Source: an uncultured Parabacteroides sp. (GTDB lineage: Bacteria > Bacteroidota > Bacteroidia > Bacteroidales > Tannerellaceae). Taken from it: DNA of 64,000 bases. Position numbers and translations under genes: made by a program. Shown here piece by piece: positions 26,787-35,539 of the stretch (its first letter is position 1; every line of letters begins with the position of its first letter). The notes below the pieces were generated by a model, which saw nothing but the letters and a program-made list of their open reading frames with translations, searched no databases and was not told the DNA's origin. Location: assembly GCF_902493135.1 (NCBI RefSeq), contig NZ_CABUOD010000022.1, positions 1 to 64,000 on the forward strand, read 5' to 3'.

Positions 26787-28217
26787 TCAACCGTCGGAAC
26801 AGGAAGTCACCCTGTCATACACGAATAAGGCAAAAGCCGCTCCGACGCCAATCGCCATCAGGACCATCCAGATTTGCGAAGGATGATAAGCGTTCCACAG
26901 GAAATCGGTCAATTCGCGCGGACTCATGCCGGACTGCCTGGCGACCTCATCGAAATAAGCATTATTCGACAACCCTTCCGGGATCAAAAGGCCTTTTCCC
27001 GCCACATATTCACGGACAATCATTACCTTGTCCGACATATGCTGGTAGACCGATCCTGAGATAATACCCGCCAAAACATTTCCTAAAAAGACAGGGATAA
27101 AGGAATATCCCATGTACAAAGCCTTCTTGTCAGCCGGAGCGATCCGCCCGATATATTCCGTGATCTTGGGCGATCCCGCCATTTCACCTAAAGAGAAGAC
27201 CAGAATGGCGACCATCGTAAACAACACATTCTGGAAGGCAAGCGTCAGCGACATTCCGACCGCACAGACCAGAAAGCCGGACATCATGGAGCGTAAAGGC
27301 TTCATCTTCATGACAACACTCGAAACCAGCACCTGGAACAAAATGATGTAAAGCGCATCTATATTCGTCACAAACTCCGGGTCCATAACACCGGGAGCCG
27401 GACTGTAGTTATGGCTGATAAAAGGAAAATGAACCTGAAAGAAATCATACAAGACACTCGTATCGACCCATTGTGAAATGAACACCGGCAAGGTAAAAAA
27501 CAGCTGGTTATACATCGTCCAGAAACCGGCCACAATCAGAAGGAAAATGATGAACCTCACGTCTTTCAAGATACTGCCCATATTCCGGAATATGCCGGCT
27601 AACGTCTCGGACAAACGTTCCGTGCTCTTTTCATCCTCCATGCGCCCCGGCTCCTTATAGAACAACAACAGGATAAAATTCAACGAAATAATCCCGGCCG
27701 ACACATAAAAGATCAAAGACGACGTCCCTTTAAAAAGCAAAGTGACAAGAGGTCCGAAGAAAGCCCCGATATTCACCATCATATAAAAGATGCCGAAACC
27801 GATGGAGGCTGTCGCATCCGTTGTCGTCTTGGCAACCGTAGCCGATATGATCGGTTTGAACAACGCCGCTCCCACCGCCAGATACAAGTACATAAGGAAA
27901 ACGCCCGTAAAAGTGGAGAAACGAGGTAATAACAGGAAAGCCGACACATAGATCAGAAAAGCGAGGAACAGCACCTTCCGGTATCCGTACCGGTCGGCGA
28001 TCGCGCCGGTCAAGACCGGAAGGAAGTAGAGAATCCCTGTCCCGACTCCCATCAGCCAGCCTTTCTGTTCCTGGGTAAACTCCAGACCTCCGGCATCGGA
28101 CGAACCGGTCAGGTAGTTCGCAAACAGCATAAAGAAGCCATACCAGGCCCATCTCTCGAACAATTCTATTACATTGGCCACCCAAAACGTACGGGGAAAC
28201 TTTCCAAAAACACTCAT
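26787..28217 (-). CDS. MFS transporter, POT/peptide-transporter-like
   Basis: A 476-residue membrane protein with 12 or more helices. The start (FWVANVIELFERWAWYGFFML) resembles the ExxERFxYY motif of proton-dependent oligopeptide transporters, and GAIADRYGYRKVLF is the MFS loop motif. Substrate uncertain. Confidence 0.85.
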   Translation of the reverse strand: MSVFGKFPRTFWVANVIELFERWAWYGFFMLFANYLTGSSDAGGLEFTQEQKGWLMGVGTGILYFLPVLTGAIADRYGYRKVLFLAFLIYVSAFLLLPRFSTFTGVFLMYLYLAVGAALFKPIISATVAKTTTDATASIGFGIFYMMVNIGAFFGPLVTLLFKGTSSLIFYVSAGIISLNFILLLFYKEPGRMEDEKSTERLSETLAGIFRNMGSILKDVRFIIFLLIVAGFWTMYNQLFFTLPVFISQWVDTSVLYDFFQVHFPFISHNYSPAPGVMDPEFVTNIDALYIILFQVLVSSVVMKMKPLRSMMSGFLVCAVGMSLTLAFQNVLFTMVAILVFSLGEMAGSPKITEYIGRIAPADKKALYMGYSFIPVFLGNVLAGIISGSVYQHMSDKVMIVREYVAGKGLLIPEGLSNNAYFDEVARQSGMSPRELTDFLWNAYHPSQIWMVLMAIGVGAAFALFVYDRVTSCSDG

Positions 28218-28402
28218 AATCGTATCTGTTTATATCATATTGTCATCAAAACATCCGTAAAGATAAAAACATTTTCACAAAATCGTTCTAACAACGGAAT
28301 AAATACCGCCTAAATACGAACACAGGGCAGAACATTTAGTACAACATCCTTTAACGGTTAGAAAAATTTCTTTACCTTAGCCCCTCGAACAAACAACTGA
28401 CA

Positions 28403-31400
28403 ATGTCATATACTATGAGAAGAATCATCTTATCATTCATAATGCTCTTAGGATTCTGTTCCGGCTTATATCCGATCTATTTCAAACATATAGGCATGCA
28501 GGAAGGCCTGTCGCAGCTTTCCGTCATGGCCATCTACCAGGATAATTTAGGAAGAATGTGGTTCGGGACGGAAGAAGGCATCAGCATCTACGACGGAGTA
28601 CAGACCACGGTGTACAAACCGTCCGAATATCACCGCCAGAATGCCAACCCGATAGGCAACCAGACACACTTCATTGCCGGCGACAAGGACGGGAATGTAT
28701 TCTTCGACTCCGACAATTCCCTGATCCGCTATGACATCCGGACACAGAAATTCTCCTGCCTGAAGGAATCGAACGTATATACCGTCGCTTCCATCAAAGG
28801 AACGATATGGGTGGGAATAGCCGACTCCGTATTCACCTGGAACCCGGATCGGAACGAATTCGATTTCGTCACGAAACTGGAAAGCCGGGATCAACGCGCC
28901 ACCTGTTTGCTGGAAGATTCCGGCGGCCGGTACTGGATCGGCACGACAGACGGACTCTTCAAAATGAATGACGACAAATCACTCACCTGCATGATCATGG
29001 GCGAAGACATTTACGACCTGTATGAAGACTCCAAATATAATCTCTGGATATCCATCCGCATGAACGGCATGTACAAGAGGGACGTGCACGGCAATTTCAC
29101 CCGCTACCGCTACGATCCCTCCAATCCCAACAACATATCGAGCAACCAGGTCCGGGATTTCGTGGAAGACAACTTCGGGAACATCTGGTTCGGGACCTTC
29201 ACCGGGCTGAACAAATACAATCCGATCAGCGACCGGTTCGAAGTTTATGCCCGCAACCCTTTGCCCGGCAGCATGGCCCATTCATCCGTATTCCCCGTTT
29301 ACAAAGACAGGCAAGGCACGATCTGGCTGGGGACTTATTACGGCGGCGTCAATTATTTCAACCCGGAGACAGATATTTTCACGGTCTATGCAGCCAACAA
29401 CACCCGGAGCGATTGCCTGAATTATCCTTTCGTCGGCAAGATGGTGGAAGACAAGGACAATAACATCTGGATCTGTACCGAAGGCGGCGGACTGAACTTC
29501 TTCGACCGGAAAACAAAGAAGTTCACCTACTTCATGGCCGACGAGAACCGCAACTCCATCGCCCATAACAACCTGAAGGCAATAGCCTACAGCCCGGAAC
29601 GCAACAAACTGTATATCGGGACACATACCGGGGGACTGTCCATCTATGACATCAAAAACAAACGGTTCAAGAACCCCTATTTCGAAGATCCGTCCTACGC
29701 CGTAATAGCCGGCGACCGGATCAACCAGATGAGAATCTATAATAACGAATTGATTTGCACCGGACCGAAAGGCATCTTCAAAATGAATTTGGATACGGAA
29801 AAAGTATCTCCGTTATTCAAAAGTGGCAAGTACTACGGGAACACCTGCTTCCTCATCGACTCGAAAGGATACATGTGGCAGGCCTACGGCAAAGGAGTCT
29901 GGAAAATCAACCTCGAAAACGAAGAAGACAAGGTGCAATTCCGTTCCGGTGAAAACGGGTTGGGTACATTTCCCATATCCCAAATAATCGAAGACAAGGA
30001 GGGACGGATCTTCCTCGGCACCCGTGGCTCCGGCCTGTTCTACTATGACGAGAAAAACAAACGATTTATCGGATATACGACCGAAAACAGCTTTATCGCC
30101 AGCGACTATTGCTATGAACTGACGTTGTCGACACTGAACCAATTGGTGATAACAGGCGATAAAGGCATTACCTTCTTCGATCCGGACCAAAACCTGTTCA
30201 AGGTCGTGGAGTTAAGCACGGCCTTGCCTCTCTCCGGCATAAACATCGGTTGCGGAATCCTAACCTGCAAAAACGGGGAAATATTCGTCGGCGGCAGCAA
30301 TGGCATGGCGACTTTCTTCGAACAGCAGTTGTTCAACTCTTCCAAAGATTACCAACTGTATTTTTCGGACTTGTTTATCAACAACGAACAGGTTCTTCCC
30401 GGTGACCCCAGCAAAGTATTGACCACCGCACTTCCCTATACCCAGAAAATAGAGCTGGCCTATAACCAGAATAACCTGATTTTCACCTTTACATCGAACA
30501 ACTATGTCAATACGCTGAAAAAAGCATCTTATGAATACATGTTGGAAGGGTTCGACAAGAAATGGATTCCCAGCAAGGATAACAATATCTTCTATACGAA
30601 CTTGAACCCCGGGAAATACACGCTTATCGTCCGGGAAATACAATACGACCCGAATCTGGAACACCCCCGTACCATCAAGATGGACATCCATATCCATTCT
30701 CCCTGGTATGCCTCCAAATTGGCTTATTCCCTCTACTTCGTATTGATCATCAGCATACTGTACAGCATTTACCGTTTCAAGAAATCGCAATACATGTTGC
30801 AAACTTCACTGGAAATGGAACGGAAGGAAAAAGAGGCGATCGAAGAGTTGAACCAGGCAAAGCTGCAGTTCTTCTCCAACATCTCACATGAGTTCAGGAC
30901 GCCGTTGACGCTGATTATCTCCCAGATAGAAATCTTATTGCAAAGCAGTTCATTGTCTCCTTCCGTATACAACAAACTGCTGAAAGTGTATAAAAACACC
31001 TATCATATGCGGAACCTGATCAGCGAGTTGCTCGATTTCCGTAAACTGGAACAAGGACACATGAAGCTGAAAGTGTACGAGCAAGACATCGTCCCGTTCC
31101 TGAAAGAGATTTACCTGTCTTTTTATGAATATGCGTCCAGCCGTTCCATCACTTATAACTTCACGGCTCCGCAGGAGAATGTTTCGTGCTGCTTCGATCC
31201 GAAGCAAATGCAAAAGGTATTCTATAACCTGCTTTCCAATGCTTTCAAGTACACCAAGCCGAACGCGACCATTGAAATGATTTTGGAGAACAAGGAGGAT
31301 GAAGTTACCATTAAAGTAATCGACAACGGTATCGGCATCAGCAAGGAGGATATAGATAAGATATTCGACCGCTTCTATCAGGCAGAAAACGGCCTCTCGA

Positions 31401-32467
31401 ACATCGCCAAGACTCCCAGCACAGGGATCGGGCTTTCATTGACCAAAAACATAATCGAGTTGCATCACGGAACGATACAAGTGGAAAGTACGCCGGGCTA
31501 CGGCAGTATTTTCATTGTCCGCCTCCGGAAAGGCTGCACGCATTTTACCGAAGAAGAACTGGCACGGGAGCAGCAGGAAAAGCAGACGGAAAGCCTGATC
31601 CCCGACACGGTCGCCTTTACCGATCATTTGGAGGAGTTTTCCGATACGGAACAAAAAGAGATACTGATCGAAGGAGACGATTCACCCCGTACGATCCTGT
31701 TGGTCGAAGACAACGAAGAATTGCTCCAGATACTGAGTTCCCTGTTCTCGCCGATCTACCGCGTCCTGCTGGCACGAAACGGCAAAGAGGGATTGGAAAA
31801 GGCACGCGAGGAACGGCCGGATATCATCGTGAGCGATGTCATGATGCCGGAAATGTCCGGTACGGAAATGTGCCTGAAGATCAAAAACGATTTTGACGTA
31901 TGCCACATTCCGGTCGTCCTGCTTACGGCACTCACTTCCGCCGAGCAAAACATCGAAGGGTTGCAGCGGGGTGCCGACGATTATATCAATAAACCGTTCA
32001 ATGCAAAGGTACTGGTGGCACGCTGCAATAACCTGGTCCGCAACCGTATCATCCTGCAAAAGAAGTTCAGCCGGCAGAAAGATTTCGATGCACAATCGCT
32101 GGCAAGCAACCCGATCGACCAGAAATTCCTGGATACAGTCAACTCGATCATCGAAAAGAACCTGGATAATATCGACTTCGACATGAATATGATGGCCCGT
32201 GAACTGGGACTCAGCCGGAGTTCCTTATATGCAAAATTCAAAGCGCTGACAGGCATGACTCCGAACGACTTCGTCCTCAGTTGCAAACTGAAACGAGCCG
32301 CAACCATGTTGACAAATAACCCGGATTTGCAGATTGCCGACATTTCCGACCAGTTAGGCTTCGGTTCTCCACGTTATTTCACCCGCTGCTTCAAGGCGCA
32401 GTTCGAAATTACGCCGGCCGAATACAGAAAGAAGGCCGAGAAAGAGAGAGAAGAAGAGAAAAAATAA
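28403..32467 (+). CDS. hybrid two-component system regulator (HTCS) of the PUL
   Basis: A 1354-residue single-protein sensor and regulator. The order is signal peptide; about 14 periplasmic propeller repeats (Reg_prop, e.g. DNLGRMWFGTEEGISIYD, DNFGNIWFGTFTGLNKY); a Y_Y_Y domain (about 670-760); a membrane helix near 772-793; HisKA with FFSNISHEFRTPLT (His about 828); HATPase_c with YNLLSNAFKYT, VIDNGIGIS and GIGLSLT; a receiver domain with ILLVEDNEE and phospho-Asp in VSDVMMPEMSG (about 1144); and a C-terminal AraC-type HTH (about 1250-1345). HTCS proteins bind a glycan fragment in the periplasm and activate nearby PUL genes. It adjoins a large PUL. An ATG four codons later is an alternative start. 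A TACCTTAG at 28373-28380 is a possible -7 box. Confidence 0.95.
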   Translation: MSYTMRRIILSFIMLLGFCSGLYPIYFKHIGMQEGLSQLSVMAIYQDNLGRMWFGTEEGISIYDGVQTTVYKPSEYHRQNANPIGNQTHFIAGDKDGNVFFDSDNSLIRYDIRTQKFSCLKESNVYTVASIKGTIWVGIADSVFTWNPDRNEFDFVTKLESRDQRATCLLEDSGGRYWIGTTDGLFKMNDDKSLTCMIMGEDIYDLYEDSKYNLWISIRMNGMYKRDVHGNFTRYRYDPSNPNNISSNQVRDFVEDNFGNIWFGTFTGLNKYNPISDRFEVYARNPLPGSMAHSSVFPVYKDRQGTIWLGTYYGGVNYFNPETDIFTVYAANNTRSDCLNYPFVGKMVEDKDNNIWICTEGGGLNFFDRKTKKFTYFMADENRNSIAHNNLKAIAYSPERNKLYIGTHTGGLSIYDIKNKRFKNPYFEDPSYAVIAGDRINQMRIYNNELICTGPKGIFKMNLDTEKVSPLFKSGKYYGNTCFLIDSKGYMWQAYGKGVWKINLENEEDKVQFRSGENGLGTFPISQIIEDKEGRIFLGTRGSGLFYYDEKNKRFIGYTTENSFIASDYCYELTLSTLNQLVITGDKGITFFDPDQNLFKVVELSTALPLSGINIGCGILTCKNGEIFVGGSNGMATFFEQQLFNSSKDYQLYFSDLFINNEQVLPGDPSKVLTTALPYTQKIELAYNQNNLIFTFTSNNYVNTLKKASYEYMLEGFDKKWIPSKDNNIFYTNLNPGKYTLIVREIQYDPNLEHPRTIKMDIHIHSPWYASKLAYSLYFVLIISILYSIYRFKKSQYMLQTSLEMERKEKEAIEELNQAKLQFFSNISHEFRTPLTLIISQIEILLQSSSLSPSVYNKLLKVYKNTYHMRNLISELLDFRKLEQGHMKLKVYEQDIVPFLKEIYLSFYEYASSRSITYNFTAPQENVSCCFDPKQMQKVFYNLLSNAFKYTKPNATIEMILENKEDEVTIKVIDNGIGISKEDIDKIFDRFYQAENGLSNIAKTPSTGIGLSLTKNIIELHHGTIQVESTPGYGSIFIVRLRKGCTHFTEEELAREQQEKQTESLIPDTVAFTDHLEEFSDTEQKEILIEGDDSPRTILLVEDNEELLQILSSLFSPIYRVLLARNGKEGLEKAREERPDIIVSDVMMPEMSGTEMCLKIKNDFDVCHIPVVLLTALTSAEQNIEGLQRGADDYINKPFNAKVLVARCNNLVRNRIILQKKFSRQKDFDAQSLASNPIDQKFLDTVNSIIEKNLDNIDFDMNMMARELGLSRSSLYAKFKALTGMTPNDFVLSCKLKRAATMLTNNPDLQIADISDQLGFGSPRYFTRCFKAQFEITPAEYRKKAEKEREEEKK

Positions 32468-32531
32468 GCTGTCGTACACAAACAAAAGGGCATTTTCTTA
32501 TAGAAATGACGAATTGTGCATACACGACAGC
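32467..32531 (+). terminator. long hairpin after the HTCS gene
   Basis: GCTGTCGT and ACGACAGC close a loop-rich inverted repeat that also pairs CACAA with TTGTG. It lies directly behind the stop codon, between convergent genes. Confidence 0.5.
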
Positions 32532-32614
32532 ATATTTGATTATATAAGACTACCGTCGTTAGAGTACGAAAAGACATTTTGTCAGTAATTCATACATTCG
32601 TACGGAGACGACGC

Positions 32615-33514
32615 TCATTTAAATACCTGAGTCATCGGGCGACCGATCCAAACCTGCGGCTGTTTCAGTCCGAAAATATAAGCAATCGTGGAAGCACAGT
32701 CGAATTGCATCATGCTTTCCTCGAATTCATAGCCTTTCTTGATTCCCTTGCCGGAGATGATAAAAGGAGTTTCCATTTCTTCCATGGTCTTGCCGCCATG
32801 TCCTTTTTTGATACCGCCATGATCGGCCGTGACGATAAAGATCGTTTCATCCAGCATACCTGCATCCTTAACCGCCTGAATGATCTGGCCGACATAGCCA
32901 TCGAGTTCTTTCAGCTTCTCATAATAAGCAGGCGTGTCATGCCCTTCTGCGTGTCCGACATGGTCCGGTTCGTCGAAAACGATATTCACCAAAGTAGGAC
33001 GTGCGCTCTTGATATATTCGACCGCACATTTGGCAGTGGCCTGATTCTGAGGCTTTTCCGTAATATTTTTATCATAGCACAAAGCCAACGTATCGCATAC
33101 GTACCGGATTCCCGCCCATTCGCAGATACAACCGATTTCAGCTTTCGGATCAGACTCGCGAAGCAAACTGAATACGGTCGGGAAAATGCCATCTTTATTC
33201 AACACGCGGGAAGGAAGTTCCGGCGTCTGAGACCCCCATTCCGTATAGCCGTGAAGCTCCGGTCCGGCGCCCATGTACATGGATGCCCAGTTCACGGCAC
33301 TGGAAGATGGAAGGACAGAGCGTTTTTTCAACGTATAAGATCCTTCAGCCATCAGCTTCTTCACATTCGGCATCTCGGCCTTCTCCACGCTATAAGCGCC
33401 CCAGCCGTCCAGACCGATCAAAACTACATGTTTGGCTTTCCACTTGGCAGCCATCGAGGCATCGGCAAACAACATCAGAAATGCCAACGCAAAAATCAAT
33501 TTTCCTATTTTCAT
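32615..33514 (-). CDS. secreted alkaline phosphatase superfamily phosphodiesterase
   Basis: A 299-residue exported protein (signal …LMLFADASMA). It has alkaline-phosphatase-superfamily metal motifs: VVLIGLDGWGAYS, FDEPDHVGHAEGH and TADHGGIKKGHGG, and a likely nucleophile Ser in LPSSSAVNWASM. It belongs to the type I phosphodiesterase/nucleotide pyrophosphatase group and would hydrolyse phosphate diesters or monoesters. It is last in the lyase-GH88-GH16 operon (19 bases behind GH16), which suggests it removes a phosphorylated decoration from the glycan, but no substrate can be named. Confidence 0.85.
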   Translation of the reverse strand: MKIGKLIFALAFLMLFADASMAAKWKAKHVVLIGLDGWGAYSVEKAEMPNVKKLMAEGSYTLKKRSVLPSSSAVNWASMYMGAGPELHGYTEWGSQTPELPSRVLNKDGIFPTVFSLLRESDPKAEIGCICEWAGIRYVCDTLALCYDKNITEKPQNQATAKCAVEYIKSARPTLVNIVFDEPDHVGHAEGHDTPAYYEKLKELDGYVGQIIQAVKDAGMLDETIFIVTADHGGIKKGHGGKTMEEMETPFIISGKGIKKGYEFEESMMQFDCASTIAYIFGLKQPQVWIGRPMTQVFK

Positions 33515-33533
33515 ACTATTCTAATTAAGTATA

Positions 33534-34313
33534 TCAATCCTTCCTATAATATCGTACCCAGTCCACCTTCATTTCAACCGGCAAATCCAGCGAATCCACT
33601 CCACCGACCCATACACCGCCAAGTTGCATATCGATCAATAAATAGTAAGGCCTATCGAACGGGAACTGCCCTTCCTTATCGGTCTCGATACGCGGATAAG
33701 CAAAGTTACGAATATTATTTATAAAAAATACAAGGCTGTCCGGGTACATCTCGACTGCATACACGTTATAATTATCCGGATCGATCGGAGCCGTACTGCC
33801 CTGGGGAGGATCTTTTTTAAGATTCAGATGGTGGGTGTAGTTGGAATGGACCGTCTGATAGGCGATGCTGTCATAACTCAGCCGTTCCATTATATCGATC
33901 TCCCCACCGGAAGGCCAGGGATATTTTTCTTCTTCAAACGGTTTCAGCCAGATAGCCGGCCACGCTCCGGTAGCTCCCTCCAATTTCGCTTTTATCTCAA
34001 GTCTCCCGCCGTGGAAAGGACGTTTGAATTTGGTATATACGCCGCCAGTGATATAAGTTGCGGTATCCGAAGAGCGGTCGGGGTTGACCAAACCGCGTAA
34101 AATCAGATTACCGTCCGCCATACCATAACAGGCCTCGTTGTCGGACATATATTTTGCCCAGTCCGGATGCCAGCGCGGTATTTTCGACCAGGTTGCCGTG
34201 TCCGGCCCTCCCGCTTGGTTGAAATCATCTTCCCAAACCAGCTTCCACCCGTCCGTCTTGGGTGCACAAGAGATAAAAAAGAAAAATGATAAGAAAAATA
34301 GATGTTTAAGCAT
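33534..34313 (-). CDS. GH16 family glycoside hydrolase, lipoprotein
   Basis: A 259-residue secreted endo-glycanase with a short lipoprotein signal (FFFFISC). The GH16 catalytic motif GGEIDIMERL (ExDxxE) is intact, with WKLVWEDDF and the AIWLKP strand ahead of it. GH16 enzymes cut beta-1,3/1,4 glucans or galactans. Here, beside a lyase and GH88, it may cut a backbone or a poly-LacNAc-like stretch. The start at MLKHLFF is 4 bases behind the GH88 stop. Confidence 0.92.
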   Translation of the reverse strand: MLKHLFFLSFFFFISCAPKTDGWKLVWEDDFNQAGGPDTATWSKIPRWHPDWAKYMSDNEACYGMADGNLILRGLVNPDRSSDTATYITGGVYTKFKRPFHGGRLEIKAKLEGATGAWPAIWLKPFEEEKYPWPSGGEIDIMERLSYDSIAYQTVHSNYTHHLNLKKDPPQGSTAPIDPDNYNVYAVEMYPDSLVFFINNIRNFAYPRIETDKEGQFPFDRPYYLLIDMQLGGVWVGGVDSLDLPVEMKVDWVRYYRKD

Positions 34314-34317
34314 AGTA

Positions 34318-35529
34318 TCAGAAAATTTCTTTCTCAATATCCCGTTTACGTTTCAGTGCCTCCAGATAGTAGTAATCGGCATAGTTCAACGGCACGTCTA
34401 TTTCCGAATTATGAGGGATGCTGCCTACGGAATGCATCAGCAGGAAGTTCCCGTTCGTACCCAATGCAGCCCGGTAAGCCGGAGAAGCAAGAGCAACCAT
34501 GATGCTGTCGGCATACGTTTTATAGCCGGCTGCATCCGGTACATCCATCGTGCTGATCTCATAAAGGGCGGAAGCGATACAGGAAGCCGTCGAAACGTCA
34601 CGTGGTTCGTTCGGGATGTTCGGAGCTGACATATCCCAGTAAGGAACCAGATCTTCCGGCATATTCTTCAGGTTCTTCATCATATTGAAAGTTTTCAAGG
34701 CCTGATCCAGATATTTACGATCTTTGGTTTCACGATAACAGACCGTATAGCCATAAATAGCCCATGCCTGTCCACGGCTCCAGATAGATTCGTCTGCATA
34801 TCCCTGAGCCGTCTGGCGATGGCGCACTTTACCGTCCTTGATACTGTAATCGATCACATGGTAGCAACTTCCATCCGGACGGAAATGTTCCTGCATGGTA
34901 CGGTCGGCATGTGACACCGCAATCTTATAGAAAGAAGAGTCGCCGGACAAACGGGTTGCTTCGAACATCAACTCCAGGTTCATCATATTGTCGATGATAA
35001 CCGGGCATTCCCATCCCCGTTCCGATTGCCATCCGCGTTCCACATCCCAGGACTGGATGATCCCGGCCGCCGGACGGAAACGGGTAGACAACGACTTGGC
35101 TGCCTGCACCATTACATCCTTATAAGAAGGCGTTCCGGACAGACGTAAGCCATTCCCGAAACTGCAATTCACAATAAATCCGATATCATGATGCCAGGTA
35201 AGGTTCTTAGCTTCCTCTATGGCTTCCGTATATTTGGCGGCCAATGGCAGCAACGTGCTATCCCCTGTCAGTTCATACAAATACCAGACCGATCCGGGGA
35301 AAAAGCCGCTCCTCCAATCCGCATATCCGCAATAGTAAACGGAACTGTCCGTTTTCAGCGTCACCGGGTTCAGGCATTTTCCACTCGCTTCGATCACACC
35401 GATTTCATTCCCTATTTGTGCACGGGCAAAATCGATATTCTCGTCGATAAAACTTTTTTCCTCTGTTTTAGGGGCACCCGCACAAGATAGCAGAAATGCC
35501 GAAAAAGCAAATGCAATCAAATTTTTCAT
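34318..35529 (-). CDS. GH88 unsaturated glucuronyl hydrolase
   Basis: A 403-residue alpha/alpha-barrel enzyme with signal and lipobox (FLLSCAG). GH88 enzymes remove the 4,5-unsaturated uronic acid left by polysaccharide lyases. Family blocks visible are SGFFPGSVWYLYELTGD, the catalytic-Asp region PVIIDNMMNLELM and YADESIWSRGQAWAIYG. It is 10 bases downstream of the lyase gene, so product hand-over from lyase to GH88 is the likely pathway. Confidence 0.93.
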   Translation of the reverse strand: MKNLIAFAFSAFLLSCAGAPKTEEKSFIDENIDFARAQIGNEIGVIEASGKCLNPVTLKTDSSVYYCGYADWRSGFFPGSVWYLYELTGDSTLLPLAAKYTEAIEEAKNLTWHHDIGFIVNCSFGNGLRLSGTPSYKDVMVQAAKSLSTRFRPAAGIIQSWDVERGWQSERGWECPVIIDNMMNLELMFEATRLSGDSSFYKIAVSHADRTMQEHFRPDGSCYHVIDYSIKDGKVRHRQTAQGYADESIWSRGQAWAIYGYTVCYRETKDRKYLDQALKTFNMMKNLKNMPEDLVPYWDMSAPNIPNEPRDVSTASCIASALYEISTMDVPDAAGYKTYADSIMVALASPAYRAALGTNGNFLLMHSVGSIPHNSEIDVPLNYADYYYLEALKRKRDIEKEIF

Positions 35530-35539
35530 CGTGTATCAA

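Noticed and set aside
32579..33724. Open frame of 381 codons on the plus strand
   Set aside because: Antisense to the phosphodiesterase and GH16 genes, which have clear motifs; shadow frame.
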